Shown here piece after piece: positions 10,129 through 10,152 of a stretch of 10,152 bases of DNA. Origin of the DNA: FEN-1219 sp036563665. GTDB taxonomy: Bacteria > Pseudomonadota > Gammaproteobacteria > Steroidobacterales > Rariloculaceae. The translations under genes were made by a program, and so were the position numbers. Below the pieces are notes generated by a model. It was not told the origin of the DNA. It saw only the letters and a list, made by a program, of their open reading frames with translations, and did not search any database. The DNA lies in NCBI GenBank assembly GCA_036563665.1, contig DATCLY010000013.1, positions 1 to 10,152 on the forward strand, read 5' to 3'. Each line of letters opens with the position of its first letter. Position 1 is the first letter of the stretch.

Positions 10129-10152
10129 GTGGGAGCGACTTTCTAGTCGCGA
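10129..10152 (+). repeat. REP-like palindrome, copy 2
   Basis: A 24-base unit in the same orientation as copy 1, with corresponding bases 38 positions apart. Its head GTGGGA fits the GTRG tetranucleotide described for REP elements. The 6-bp stem is GCGACT (10135-10140) pairing with AGTCGC (10145-10150) around a TTCT loop. It touches the edge of the window, so the element or an array of such elements may continue beyond it. Confidence 0.78.

Noticed and set aside
10068..10152. Classic rho-independent terminator after glgX
   Set aside because: The hairpins there are the REP-like units and neither is followed by a T-tract within the window, so a terminator role is only possible, not shown.

Overview
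The window is a GC-rich stretch (roughly 70% G+C by eye) of a Gram-negative chromosome. It is almost entirely coding on the + strand. Four genes are packed head to tail: tamA (151-1950), tamB (1947-5378), an alpha-glucan phosphorylase (5384-8017) and a GlgX-type glycogen debranching enzyme (8019-10067). The tamA/tamB pair resembles the enterobacterial proteins closely over its length. The end of the window carries two REP-like palindromes of the kind found in gammaproteobacteria such as pseudomonads and xanthomonads. A high-GC gammaproteobacterium is therefore my best guess, made from recall and not from a search.

Layout. Bases 1-150 are a short non-coding leader with no convincing promoter. 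The tamA start lies at one of two in-frame GTG codons (151 or 175). tamA and tamB overlap by 4 bases (ATGA, 1947-1950). The tamB stop and the phosphorylase start are 5 bases apart, and the phosphorylase stop and the debranching-enzyme start are 1 base apart. I see no terminator between any of the genes, so the block reads as one transcription unit. Bases 10068-10152 hold the two tandem REP-like hairpins, 38 bases apart, which may also end the transcript.

Function. TamA (outer membrane, Omp85 family) and TamB (inner-membrane anchored, periplasm-spanning, AsmA-like) form the translocation and assembly module. It helps insert some outer-membrane proteins and, for TamB-like proteins, supports phospholipid transport to the outer membrane. 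GlgP removes glucose units from alpha-1,4-glucan ends as glucose-1-phosphate until it approaches a branch. GlgX hydrolyses the alpha-1,6 branch of the resulting limit dextrin. The second half of the block is thus a complete cytoplasmic glycogen or maltodextrin breakdown pair. No glycogen synthesis gene, transporter or regulator is visible.

No clearly new system is evident. The points most worth checking are the REP pair with a compensatory stem change, the co-packaging of an envelope module with glycogen breakdown, and a possible lipoprotein signal on TamA. Very long reading frames on the opposite strand and in other frames exist, but they look like shadows caused by high GC content.
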